Notes: generated from the letters alone by a model not told the origin. 15,245 nucleotides of DNA from a bacterium (GCA_014846175.1 RKAV01000025.1:1-15245); one strand, 5' to 3'; positions 1-7,412 are shown, numbered from the stretch's first letter. Program-made: numbers and translations.

Positions 1-1
1 T

Positions 2-1423
2 AGTTATGCAGCATTTACTTATGCTGGTATAGGTAAGAAAGAAAATACTATAACTACAGGAGTATTAACTATGACTTATATAGAAGATACTAATACTATA
101 AGTATGAGTAATGCTTTACCAACTACTGATGCTACTGGAAAGAAAAGATTAACAAAAGGAGAATACTTTGACTTTACAGTATCAGGTACAGTAAAGGGAA
201 GTGAGAATATCAACTGGGAGATAGCAGCAGAAGATGTAACAACTGCTACTAAGAAAATAGATGGAAGTCTTATTAAGTTATACTTAACAAGTATAAATGA
301 AGATGGAACAGAAACAGAAGTAATGGCACCAAAAACATATAAGAATGAAACAGGTGCTAATCAAACTACAGGAAGACCAACCAATATGATGAGTCTAGCA
401 ACAGGAACAACAAGCGCAAGTTTTTCTACTAAATATAGATTAAGAATGTACGTAGATGAAAGCTATAATCCCCAAGGAGATGGAGGAAGTTTATCATTTA
501 CAGTAAAAGTAAATGTTTATGGTAAAACAGGAATAAAATCAACAGGGGGAGCTACAACAAGTACAGGAGCAACAACTCTAATAGCAAAAGCAAATCCAGA
601 AACACTAGATTATAATAATGCTACAACTGACCAAAAGAATCAAATGTGGACATTTCCTCATGAAGCAACAGAACAACTAGCAGCTACAACAGATTACCGT
701 TATATAGGAGCAAATCCAAATAACTATGTAAAATTCAATGATGAATTATGGAGAATTATCGGAGTATTTGATGTAGATGATGGAACAGGAAAAATAGAAA
801 AAAGAATGAAAATTATAAGAAATGAATCAATAGTAAATGTTGCTTGGGATAGTAATTATGGTTCCAATGAATGGAGTACAGCTTCGTTAAATGCAACACT
901 AAATACAGGAACGTTTTACACAGGTCTAACAGACGCAGCAAAATCGATGATAGGAGATGCAAAGTGGTACTTAGGAGGTAGTAGTACTTATTTAGATGTA
1001 ACATCGTCAATGTTTTATACAAGAGAAAGAGGAATAACAGTATATAGTGGAAGAAGTACAAATTGGACAGGGAAAGTAGGATTAATGTACCCAAGTGATT
1101 ATGGATATGCAACAAGTGGAGGAAGCAGTAAAAATAGAGCAAGTTGTATGGCAAAAGCATTGTGGAATTGGTATGATAGTGAATATAGTTATAGTGATTG
1201 TTACAACAATGACTGGCTTTATAATTCAGAAAATCAATTGACAATGAGCCCGCGTGCCGATTTGTCTGATTATGTTTTCGGTGTCAAGGAAGGTGGCTTT
1301 GTCAGCGATTATAGTGCTGATGATTATCGTGCTAGCGCGCTCAGCCCAGTCGTACATCTAAAATCCACAATTAAGGTGATATCAGGATCAGGAACTGCAG
1401 CTTCTCCATTCATCCTGGGTTAA
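2..1423 (+). CDS. Secreted surface protein with C-terminal lectin-like variable domain (5' partial)
   Basis: The reading frame is open from base 2, so the start and presumably the signal peptide lie outside the window; 473 codons are visible. The first residues (SYAAFTYAG, then TITTGVLTMTY) resemble the region just after the signal peptide in TasA/camelysin-like and related gut-Firmicutes surface proteins. A beta-rich N-terminal part (to about nt 530) is followed by a Ser/Thr/Gly/Ala-rich linker. A C-terminal domain from about nt 600 contains ELWRIIGVF, WTGKVGLMYPSDYGYATSGG, CYNNDWL and finally SPVVHLKS and GSGTAASPFIL. I recognise this ending from DUF6273-like surface proteins, probably of the C-type-lectin fold (inference). 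There is no LPXTG motif or C-terminal membrane segment, so attachment is unclear. Codons 1253-1345 differ sharply from the rest of the gene (see findings). Exact function is unknown; adhesion or ligand binding is likely. Confidence 0.85.
   Translation, partial: SYAAFTYAGIGKKENTITTGVLTMTYIEDTNTISMSNALPTTDATGKKRLTKGEYFDFTVSGTVKGSENINWEIAAEDVTTATKKIDGSLIKLYLTSINEDGTETEVMAPKTYKNETGANQTTGRPTNMMSLATGTTSASFSTKYRLRMYVDESYNPQGDGGSLSFTVKVNVYGKTGIKSTGGATTSTGATTLIAKANPETLDYNNATTDQKNQMWTFPHEATEQLAATTDYRYIGANPNNYVKFNDELWRIIGVFDVDDGTGKIEKRMKIIRNESIVNVAWDSNYGSNEWSTASLNATLNTGTFYTGLTDAAKSMIGDAKWYLGGSSTYLDVTSSMFYTRERGITVYSGRSTNWTGKVGLMYPSDYGYATSGGSSKNRASCMAKALWNWYDSEYSYSDCYNNDWLYNSENQLTMSPRADLSDYVFGVKEGGFVSDYSADDYRASALSPVVHLKSTIKVISGSGTAASPFILG
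1253..1345 (+). repeat. Candidate DGR-type variable repeat in the lectin-like domain
   Basis: Of these 31 codons, 27 end in T or C (exceptions TTG, AAG, GAA, GCG), against 10 of the next 25. The residues are almost all ones reachable by mutating the A's of AAY codons (D, Y, G, A, V, S, R, F, L), and no AAT or AAC codon remains although the protein is otherwise Asn-rich. This is the signature left by adenine-directed mutagenic retrohoming into a C-terminal lectin-fold domain. No template repeat, reverse transcriptase or Avd gene is visible here, so they would have to lie elsewhere. Recombination with a GC-richer paralogue is the main alternative. Confidence 0.45.
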
Positions 1424-1733
1424 GATAGGGGGGCACTAAGACGCCGACCATGATGGCGAAGACCGATAGGAGGCAGCTATTGCTAAATATACAAGCTCGA
1501 AAATATAGGTTTGTAGTAACTATGTAGGTATTAATGTGTAGAAAAAGAAAACGTGAAGAAGAAAAAAATGTAGGATAATAGTGAGCGACTACTTGACCCA
1601 ATTATTTTGCCTTTAATTCATCATATATATCAACATTATAAAACCTTATATAAAAGGCTGAGGGGTGTTTTAGAAAGTAATAACTGATAAACTGTTTACA
1701 CTGTTATCATTAACTAAATTAGTCTAATTTTTG

Positions 1734-1758
1734 AAATATCTTGAAAAAGATATTTTTC
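1734..1758 (+). terminator. GAAA-loop hairpin, possible terminator overlapping a promoter
   Basis: AAATATCTT (1734-1742) pairs perfectly with AAGATATTT (1747-1755) around a GAAA tetraloop. The T-rich TTCTTTG follows. The stem is AT-rich, so it would be a modest terminator for the upstream surface gene. It also contains the -35 element of the next promoter, so it may act at the DNA level as an operator instead. Confidence 0.4.
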
Positions 1759-1769
1759 TTTGCTATACT
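1741..1769 (+). promoter_or_regulatory. Sigma-A promoter of the adhesin/sortase/LtaS operon
   Basis: TTGAAA (1741-1746), a 17-base spacer, then TATACT (1764-1769) with a TG dinucleotide one base upstream (1761-1762), giving an extended -10. Transcription would start near 1776, leaving a short leader with the AAGGTG ribosome site (1783-1788) eight bases before the ATG at 1797. Confidence 0.75.
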
Positions 1770-1796
1770 TTAAGCATAAGGTAAGGTGAGATATAT

Positions 1797-3335
1797 ATGG
1801 GTACTAAAGGTACACGAAAGAAAGTCATTAAAAAGACAGAAACAGATTTAGAGTTTGAAAAAGCTAAAAGAAATGTTAAGATGATTGGAATAGTTGCTAC
1901 TATATTCTTATTCATTTTAGTTTTAATAGGATTTTTTACAGTAGGTAAAACATCTTACGCAGCATTACTTGAGTCATTACCAGAAACTTTTACAAGTAAA
2001 TTAGGAAAGAATCCAACTTGTACTGATGATCAAAATTCACCAGCTTGTAATACATTAAGAGAGATTGGAACAATTGATATTTATTATGGTTTCCAAGCTA
2101 GTTATGGTGGAAAACTTGCTGATTTATTCTGTATTCAACATAATAAATCTATGGATGCTAGTGTTAACTATACTAAAGATGCTTCAGTATTAAGTACTTA
2201 TCCAGGAATTGTTTATATCCTAGATAATAATAATTTTGATACTTCTAGTGGTAGTTGTAAAGCTAGTAAGAGTTGTACTGATGCACAATTAAATGAATAT
2301 TTAACACAAATAGCTATTTGGTGGTATATTGATAAAGTTAATGGTTGTGATGATGAGAAAAACTATTCTGCTAAAGGTGTAGAAGCAAACATTACTGAAG
2401 ATGAAGATGGAAAAACTAAGTATGATTCTAATGGAAAATATAACTTATATAATAACTTATCTGCTCTTGATAAGAAAGATATAAAAGCTAGTAAATATGC
2501 TAGTAAGATATCATCACTAGTAAATGGAGCTTTAGCATATAAAGGAGATACAGTAGCAGCTAATATTTCTTTACCAACAAAAGACAATATTACTTATACA
2601 GTAGATGGTAACAACATAGTTACAAATGCTATCACTCCAGCAAGTACAGCAACAAGTTTTTCAAGTTATACTGTAACAGTAAGTAATCCTCAAGTTAAAG
2701 TATTAAATACAAGTTTAGTTGAACAAACTACTTTTGGAAAAGGAGAAGCTTTTGTAATATCTATGCCATCATCTATCGCTAAAGATAATCAAATAGCAGT
2801 TGATGTTACTGTTGAAGGAACATTTAGTAAAAAAGATGCCTTCTTCTATAAACCAAGTGATACTTCTTTACAAACTACAGTATTAGGAGTAATTAATAAC
2901 TCTAAACAAAAAGCTAGTTTAGGTTTAAATTACGAAATTGAACTAGGTCAAGGTAAATTCCGTAAAGTAGATGCTGAAACTTTAAAATATGTAGAAAACG
3001 CTACTTTATCAATCATGGATTCTAAAGGAACTACTGTTAGTACTTTTGAAACAAGTGATAAAGAAACAGTTATTACATTACCAGTAGGTAATTATACAGT
3101 AACAGAAACAAAAGTACCTGATGGCTATAGTGCTGAAAAAACAACTTATGAATTTGAAATTAAAAAGGATGAAACAACAGAAATTGTTTTAAAAAATACT
3201 AAACTAATTGATGTTCCAAATACAAAACTTAATATGACTTATATCTATGGAATTGGAATATCAGTAGTAGTTGTTGGTATTATCTTCATAGTAATAGCTA
3301 ATAAATCTTCTAATGACAAAAAGAAGAAAAATTAA
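1797..3335 (+). CDS. Thioester-domain (TQXA) surface adhesin with SpaA-like domain and sorting signal
   Basis: 512 residues, full length. A basic N-terminus and hydrophobic segment (about 29-50, ending in TSYA) form an export signal. Next is a thioester domain: Cys112 in LFCIQ and Gln171 in LTQIAIWW are the expected partners of the internal Cys-Gln bond that lets such adhesins bind host surfaces covalently. Four further Cys (75, 84, 154, 160) and Cys184 surround it. After a beta-rich middle comes a SpaA/Cna-B-like domain (about 388-470) with FRKVD near its start and TVTETKVPDGY, the usual Lys/Glu isopeptide setting. The C-terminus has VPNTK (473-477), a membrane segment (480-500) and a KKKK tail, a non-canonical LPXTG-type sorting signal. 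It is the first gene of the operon and its 3' end overlaps the sortase gene, so it is probably that sortase's substrate (inference). Confidence 0.9.
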   Translation: MGTKGTRKKVIKKTETDLEFEKAKRNVKMIGIVATIFLFILVLIGFFTVGKTSYAALLESLPETFTSKLGKNPTCTDDQNSPACNTLREIGTIDIYYGFQASYGGKLADLFCIQHNKSMDASVNYTKDASVLSTYPGIVYILDNNNFDTSSGSCKASKSCTDAQLNEYLTQIAIWWYIDKVNGCDDEKNYSAKGVEANITEDEDGKTKYDSNGKYNLYNNLSALDKKDIKASKYASKISSLVNGALAYKGDTVAANISLPTKDNITYTVDGNNIVTNAITPASTATSFSSYTVTVSNPQVKVLNTSLVEQTTFGKGEAFVISMPSSIAKDNQIAVDVTVEGTFSKKDAFFYKPSDTSLQTTVLGVINNSKQKASLGLNYEIELGQGKFRKVDAETLKYVENATLSIMDSKGTTVSTFETSDKETVITLPVGNYTVTETKVPDGYSAEKTTYEFEIKKDETTEIVLKNTKLIDVPNTKLNMTYIYGIGISVVVVGIIFIVIANKSSNDKKKKN

Positions 3336-3987
3336 CAAAAAAGGCCAACTTCTTCTAGTTGGTCTTTTCTTCCTTTTAATAGGAATAATAATAATTACTT
3401 ATCTTCCTATTAAAACTATTAAAGATAAAGTATTTAGTGAAATGAAATTAGCTATTTATCAAGATGAAATAAATGAAGATAATGAAACTATAAATGATAT
3501 TGGTACTAGTAAAGTAACTAATCCTACAGTACCTAATAATAATCAAACAGAAACTACTACTACAGCTCCTAAAAAATATATATCTTATACTTATATAGGA
3601 CAATTAAGTATACCTAAAATTAGGTTTAAAAGAGGCTTTGTTAAAAAAGAATCTAAATATAATAATATTGAATATAACATAACTATTGCTAATGAAGCTG
3701 ATTATCCTGATGTTAAAAATGGTAACTTCATTCTAATGGCACATTCAGGTGATGCCCCAATATCCTTTTTTGAACCACTTTATAAATTAGAACTAGGAGA
3801 TATTGCTACCGTTAGTTATAATGCTAAAGCCTATTATTATAGATTAGTTAAAACTTATCAAGTAGAAAAGACTGGTAAGATAGCTATATATCGTGATTAT
3901 AATAAAAAAACATTAACATTAATAACATGTACTCATGATGATTTAACTAAACAAAGTGTTTATATCTTTGAACAAACAAATGAATAG
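3313..3987 (+). CDS. Sortase family transpeptidase
   Basis: 224 residues. An N-terminal membrane anchor (about 11-30) and a Thr/Asn-rich stalk (60-87) precede the sortase beta-barrel, which starts at YIGQLSIPKI. The catalytic His is His144 in LMAHSG and the catalytic Cys is Cys206 in LTLITCT. The usual Arg a few residues after the Cys is absent; the following stretch reads THDDLTKQSVYIF, with Lys213 the nearest basic residue. The gene starts 23 bases inside the upstream adhesin gene without a clear ribosome site, which suggests translational coupling. Keeping ATG 3313 preserves the membrane anchor; the next ATG would remove it. It most likely attaches the VPNT protein encoded just upstream, to the wall or to a pilus-like polymer. 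The exact class is uncertain; it is nearest to class D/E-type short sortases. Confidence 0.88.
   Translation: MTKRRKINKKGQLLLVGLFFLLIGIIIITYLPIKTIKDKVFSEMKLAIYQDEINEDNETINDIGTSKVTNPTVPNNNQTETTTTAPKKYISYTYIGQLSIPKIRFKRGFVKKESKYNNIEYNITIANEADYPDVKNGNFILMAHSGDAPISFFEPLYKLELGDIATVSYNAKAYYYRLVKTYQVEKTGKIAIYRDYNKKTLTLITCTHDDLTKQSVYIFEQTNE
3343..3370 (+). terminator. Terminator-like hairpin inside the sortase 5' coding region
   Basis: GGCCAAC (3343-3349) pairs with GTTGGTC (3358-3364) through seven pairs (one G-T) around an 8-base loop. It is preceded by an A-run and followed by TTTTCTTCCTTTT. It lies 7 bases after the adhesin stop codon but within the first codons of the sortase. An attenuator here would give much adhesin mRNA and less sortase mRNA. 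Confidence 0.6.
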
Positions 3988-3996
3988 GAGGGAAAA

Positions 3997-4590
3997 ATGG
4001 ATTTAAATATTATAGATAAAATAACCTTATTCTTTAATCTTAGTACTAATTCTTTTCTAGCTATTGAAGAGTTATTAACTTTTATAATTATACTTATCTT
4101 TCTACTAGTTAACCTAAAATATAAAAATAGAAAAGTAAAAATATTTATTCCTTTTCTTCTTCTATTTATAATTAGTTTAGCTATCTTCTTATATGGAAGT
4201 AATATCTTATATGTTTTAGAAAAGATAATCAAAGGAGTAATTTATTCCTTATATTTTCCTAATATAGTATTTTATATAATTACCGTTATAATAAGTTTTA
4301 TTCTTATGATATATACGATACTCTCTAATAAATTATCTAATAAAGCTAAAACAATTAACTATTTATTATTACTTACACATTTATATTTATTTATCCTATT
4401 TATTACTAATTGTTTGGAATTAAATGTATCACTAATTAAACCATCTAGGATATATAAATATGATCAGTTATATGTTCTAATACAAGCAAGTCAACTAATA
4501 TTTATCTTAAATATTATTTATCAAAGTGTAAAGTATACTATAGGAAAATTGAAAAATGAAGCTAGCAATGGTATAATGGACAGGAAGTGA
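3997..4590 (+). CDS. Multi-spanning membrane protein, unknown function
   Basis: 197 residues, with a strong AGGAGG (3986-3991) that overlaps the sortase stop codon. About five hydrophobic segments are visible (roughly 21-40, 49-67, 85-109, 121-140, 158-177), joined by short Lys/Asn-rich loops. There is no recognisable enzymatic motif. The gene sits between the sortase and the LtaS-type gene and its TGA stop is only 8 bases from the preferred ATG of the latter, so it belongs to the same transcript. A role in surface-polymer assembly or as a partner of the following enzyme is possible from context only. I do not recognise the family. Confidence 0.75.
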   Translation: MDLNIIDKITLFFNLSTNSFLAIEELLTFIIILIFLLVNLKYKNRKVKIFIPFLLLFIISLAIFLYGSNILYVLEKIIKGVIYSLYFPNIVFYIITVIISFILMIYTILSNKLSNKAKTINYLLLLTHLYLFILFITNCLELNVSLIKPSRIYKYDQLYVLIQASQLIFILNIIYQSVKYTIGKLKNEASNGIMDRK

Positions 4591-4598
4591 GGTTTGTT

Positions 4599-6671
4599 AT
4601 GAAAGAAAAATTAACTAAACAAATTAAAAGAGGAAAAAGATATTTAAAAAGAGTTAAAAATGAACACTTAATTAAAAAATACTTTATGGATAATACACTC
4701 TTTTTAACTTTTGTTCTTGTATGTGTAATAAACTCTACTATGCTTAGATTCTTTACTATGCATACATTAGAAAATTATTTAGCTATTAAACCAATAATTG
4801 CAGATATTGGAATAGTAGTATTAGTAGGATCATTTTCTTACTTATTTAAAGGTAAAAAAAGATATACCTATTTATTAATAGCTAGTATTTTCTTTACAGC
4901 TATTTGTATGATAAACTCTATTTATTATACATTCTATACATCTTTTGCTAGTGCTTCTATGTTATCACTTACGCAGTTTATTGCACCAGTATCAGATGCT
5001 GTAGTTGAAAATGTTTTACAATTAAAAGATTTACTTTACTTAATACCATTTGCTTTCTTTGTTTTTACATATCATAGATTGTTAAAACAAGGTAAGTTTA
5101 AAAGATATAGTAAAGAAGAAAGAAAATATAATTGGTTTCATACTTTTATAGCAAGTGTTATTATTTTAATAGTATTTACTATTACCTTATCAGGACTTGA
5201 AATAGGTAGATTTGTTAAACAATGGAATAGAGAATATATTGTTATGAGATTTGGTATTTACCTATATCAAGGAAATGATGTTATTAAGAGTTTACAACCA
5301 AAGATAAGTGCTATGTTTGGTTATGATAATGCTAAAAAATCATTTGATGAATACTTTAAGGATAAGAGTGATACAAGAAATTATACTAATGAATATACGG
5401 GAGTATTAGAAGGTAAGAATGTAATTGTTATTCATGCTGAGAGTTTTCAAGATGTAGCACTTAACAGAACATTTAATGGGCAAGAAGTAACTCCTAATAT
5501 GAATAAATTAATTAAAGAAGGATTATTCTTTAGTAACTTTTATTCCCAAGTAAGTGTAGGTACTAGTTCTGATACAGAATTAACCTTTAATACTAGTTTA
5601 ATGCCTACTCAAAATGGTACTGCTTTTGTTAGTTATTTTGATAGGACATATAATGGTACTCCTAAGTTTATGAAAGAAAAAGGTTATTATACATTCAGTA
5701 TGCATGCTAATAATGCTGACTTTTGGAATAGAAGAGCAATGCATGAATCTTTAGGATATGATAAGTTCTATAGTAAGGAAACTTATAAGACTGAAGGAGA
5801 AGAAATGATAGGATTAGGTCTTTCTGATAAATCATTCTTCAAACAATCAGTAGAAAAAATGAAGAAAATAAAACAAGACCATGATAAGTTCTATGGAATA
5901 GTTATATCACTATCAAATCATACACCATTTTCAGATGTTACTAAGTATGGGGAATTTAAAGTTACTATGAATGAAGAAGTTACTAATGGAGATGGAACAA
6001 CTACTACTTTAGAACATCCTTATTTAGAAGGAACTAAACTAGGTAATTACTTTAAATCAGTTCATTATGCCGATGCTGCTTTAGGTGAATTCTTTACGGA
6101 ATTAGATGAAGCAGGATTACTTGATAATACAGTTGTTATGCTTTATGGTGATCATGATGCAAGACTTCCAAAAGCTGATTATGTTAAAATGTTAAACTAT
6201 GATATGACAACAAATAGTGTTAAATCTAGTGATGATCCTACTTATCAAGAATTTAATAGTTATCATTATGAATTAAATAGAAAAGTACCTTTCCTTATTT
6301 GGACAAAAGATGATACCATTAAACCAAAAGAAGTAACAGATGTTATGGGAATGTATGATGTACAACCTACTATCAGTAATATGTTAGGTTTCTATAATAA
6401 ATATTCTTTAGGTCATGATATCTTCCAGATAAAAGATAATAATATAATAACATTCCCTAATGGTAATTGGTTAACTAATAAAGTTTATTATAATAGTCAA
6501 AAAGGTGAATATATGTCTTTAAAAGATGAAGTAATTAGTGATGATTATATCAAAGAAAATAGTGAATATACAGAAAAACTACTTGATGTTTCTAATAATA
6601 TAATTGTCTTTGATCTATTAAATAAAGATAAGAATGAAAATAGAGCAGTTAAGGAGGAATCTAGTAAATGA
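4599..6671 (+). CDS. LtaS-type phosphoglycerol transferase (lipoteichoic acid synthase family)
   Basis: 690 residues from ATG 4599. This start is preferred over the in-frame GTG at 4587 because the purine-rich AAGTGAGG (4585-4592) is correctly spaced for it. About five N-terminal membrane helices are followed by an extracellular sulfatase-fold domain from about residue 274. Metal and active-site positions are visible: Glu281 in IHAESFQ, the nucleophile loop VGTSSDTE (Thr322, Ser323) and Asp518-His519 in YGDHDAR. SMHANNADFWNR and LGYDKFYSKE are typical of the family. Such enzymes transfer glycerol phosphate from phosphatidylglycerol onto a growing polymer or a glycolipid primer outside the cell. 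By alignment the Thr nucleophile of S. aureus LtaS (GKTSDSE) corresponds to Ser323 here. Whether it makes lipoteichoic acid or modifies another glycan cannot be told from sequence. Its stop overlaps the next gene's start (ATGA). Confidence 0.88.
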   Translation: MKEKLTKQIKRGKRYLKRVKNEHLIKKYFMDNTLFLTFVLVCVINSTMLRFFTMHTLENYLAIKPIIADIGIVVLVGSFSYLFKGKKRYTYLLIASIFFTAICMINSIYYTFYTSFASASMLSLTQFIAPVSDAVVENVLQLKDLLYLIPFAFFVFTYHRLLKQGKFKRYSKEERKYNWFHTFIASVIILIVFTITLSGLEIGRFVKQWNREYIVMRFGIYLYQGNDVIKSLQPKISAMFGYDNAKKSFDEYFKDKSDTRNYTNEYTGVLEGKNVIVIHAESFQDVALNRTFNGQEVTPNMNKLIKEGLFFSNFYSQVSVGTSSDTELTFNTSLMPTQNGTAFVSYFDRTYNGTPKFMKEKGYYTFSMHANNADFWNRRAMHESLGYDKFYSKETYKTEGEEMIGLGLSDKSFFKQSVEKMKKIKQDHDKFYGIVISLSNHTPFSDVTKYGEFKVTMNEEVTNGDGTTTTLEHPYLEGTKLGNYFKSVHYADAALGEFFTELDEAGLLDNTVVMLYGDHDARLPKADYVKMLNYDMTTNSVKSSDDPTYQEFNSYHYELNRKVPFLIWTKDDTIKPKEVTDVMGMYDVQPTISNMLGFYNKYSLGHDIFQIKDNNIITFPNGNWLTNKVYYNSQKGEYMSLKDEVISDDYIKENSEYTEKLLDVSNNIIVFDLLNKDKNENRAVKEESSK

Positions 6672-7288
6672 AACTAAAAAAGAAAGTAAAAAGATGTTTA
6701 GTCATTGGTAGTACACTTTTGGTAGCAGGAGCTGGTATTCTTGCTTATGATGTTTATTTTAAACCTACAACTACTGTTAAAAAAGCAACTGTTTTAACAG
6801 AAATAAAAGGGTATGGTTATACGTTAAAATCTAATAAGAATTCTCGTTATAAAAAAGAATTTGCTAATCTTACGGAAATATTAAAGAAAAGTAATGTTGA
6901 TGAAGAAGAATATGCTAAAGAGTTAACTAAGTTGTTTGTTCTAGATTTTTATACTTTATCTAATAAAGTAGCTAATACTGATGTTGGTGGGATTGATTTT
7001 GTTCATACTGATGCTAAGAATAATTTCTTAGAAAAAGCAGAAGATACTATTTACAAATATGTAGAAAACAATATGTATGGTGGAAGAAAACAGGATTTGC
7101 CAACTGTTAAAGAAGTAACAATAGATAACATTGTACCTACTACTTATACTATAAATAAAGTAGTAGATGGTAAAGCTTATAAAGTAACTGCATCTTGGAC
7201 TTATGATAGTGAAAATGATTATCAAAATAAAGCAACATTTATTTTTGTTCATGAAGATAAAAAGTTATCATTAGTAGAAATGGAGTAA
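6668..7288 (+). CDS. Membrane-anchored extracellular protein, unknown function
   Basis: 206 residues. AAGGAGG (6651-6657) lies 10 bases before the ATG, and the start overlaps the stop of the LtaS-type gene by four bases (ATGA), so the two are translationally linked. A basic N-terminus and one membrane segment (about 9-27) leave a soluble outer domain of about 175 residues. A helical half (30-130) is followed by a beta-rich end with YKVTASWTYDSENDYQNKATFIFV. That order is reminiscent of NTF2-like or lipoprotein-type extracellular domains, but I cannot name a family. It is the last gene of the operon. A role as accessory factor of the phosphoglycerol transferase is suggested only by the overlap. 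Confidence 0.75.
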   Translation: MKLKKKVKRCLVIGSTLLVAGAGILAYDVYFKPTTTVKKATVLTEIKGYGYTLKSNKNSRYKKEFANLTEILKKSNVDEEEYAKELTKLFVLDFYTLSNKVANTDVGGIDFVHTDAKNNFLEKAEDTIYKYVENNMYGGRKQDLPTVKEVTIDNIVPTTYTINKVVDGKAYKVTASWTYDSENDYQNKATFIFVHEDKKLSLVEME

Positions 7289-7370
7289 TTTAATCACACA
7301 TGCTCTTTGTGGTAACTAATGAATAAAAAATAAAGTGAAGTAGATATAATAAATTGAAAATTGAGAGAGA

Positions 7371-7412
7371 AAGGTCAAGTAGTTGCGAAAGAGTAAGGTC
7401 TTGACCTTTTTT
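7371..7412 (+). terminator. Intrinsic terminator of the surface operon
   Basis: AAGGTCAAG (7371-7379) pairs perfectly with CTTGACCTT (7400-7408) around a 20-base loop. The T-run reaches 7412. It lies about 80 bases after the last operon gene. Confidence 0.8.

Larger units (their letters stand above)
1424..1796 (+). other. Intergenic region: GC-rich tail, then AT-rich promoter region
   Basis: The first 60-70 bases continue the GC-rich composition of the preceding gene end: by hand count 1241-1480 is about 49% GC, in a window near 30%. This part holds a G-run (1428-1433), a small CGCC/GGCG inverted repeat (1442-1445 with 1455-1458) and an AGGAGG (1468-1473) in front of a short open frame. From about 1600 the sequence is AT-rich. 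It contains a TGATAA/TTATCA inverted repeat (1685-1690 with 1704-1709), a hairpin and the adhesin-operon promoter. I see no gene of convincing length on either strand. Confidence 0.6.

Noticed and set aside
813..1244. Minus-strand open frame of 143 codons opposite the first surface gene
   Set aside because: It is a low-complexity Leu/Tyr/His-rich translation antisense to a clearly coding domain, without a ribosome site.
1450..1527. Short plus-strand frame (25 residues) after the variable gene, with an internal AGGAGG six bases before an in-frame TTG
   Set aside because: Too short to support as a gene; its ATG has no proper ribosome site. Kept only as part of the GC-rich tail observation.
1410..1601. 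Minus-strand open frame of 63 codons across the GC-rich tail
   Set aside because: No ribosome site or family features; it exists because the plus-strand gene end and tail lack stops in that frame.
2363..2587. Minus-strand frame opposite the adhesin
   Set aside because: Antisense shadow of a well supported gene.
3960..4232. Minus-strand frame opposite the five-helix membrane protein
   Set aside because: The plus-strand gene has a strong AGGAGG and operon spacing; the antisense frame has neither.
7028..7252. Minus-strand frame opposite the last operon gene
   Set aside because: Ile/Phe/Tyr-rich shadow without start signals.
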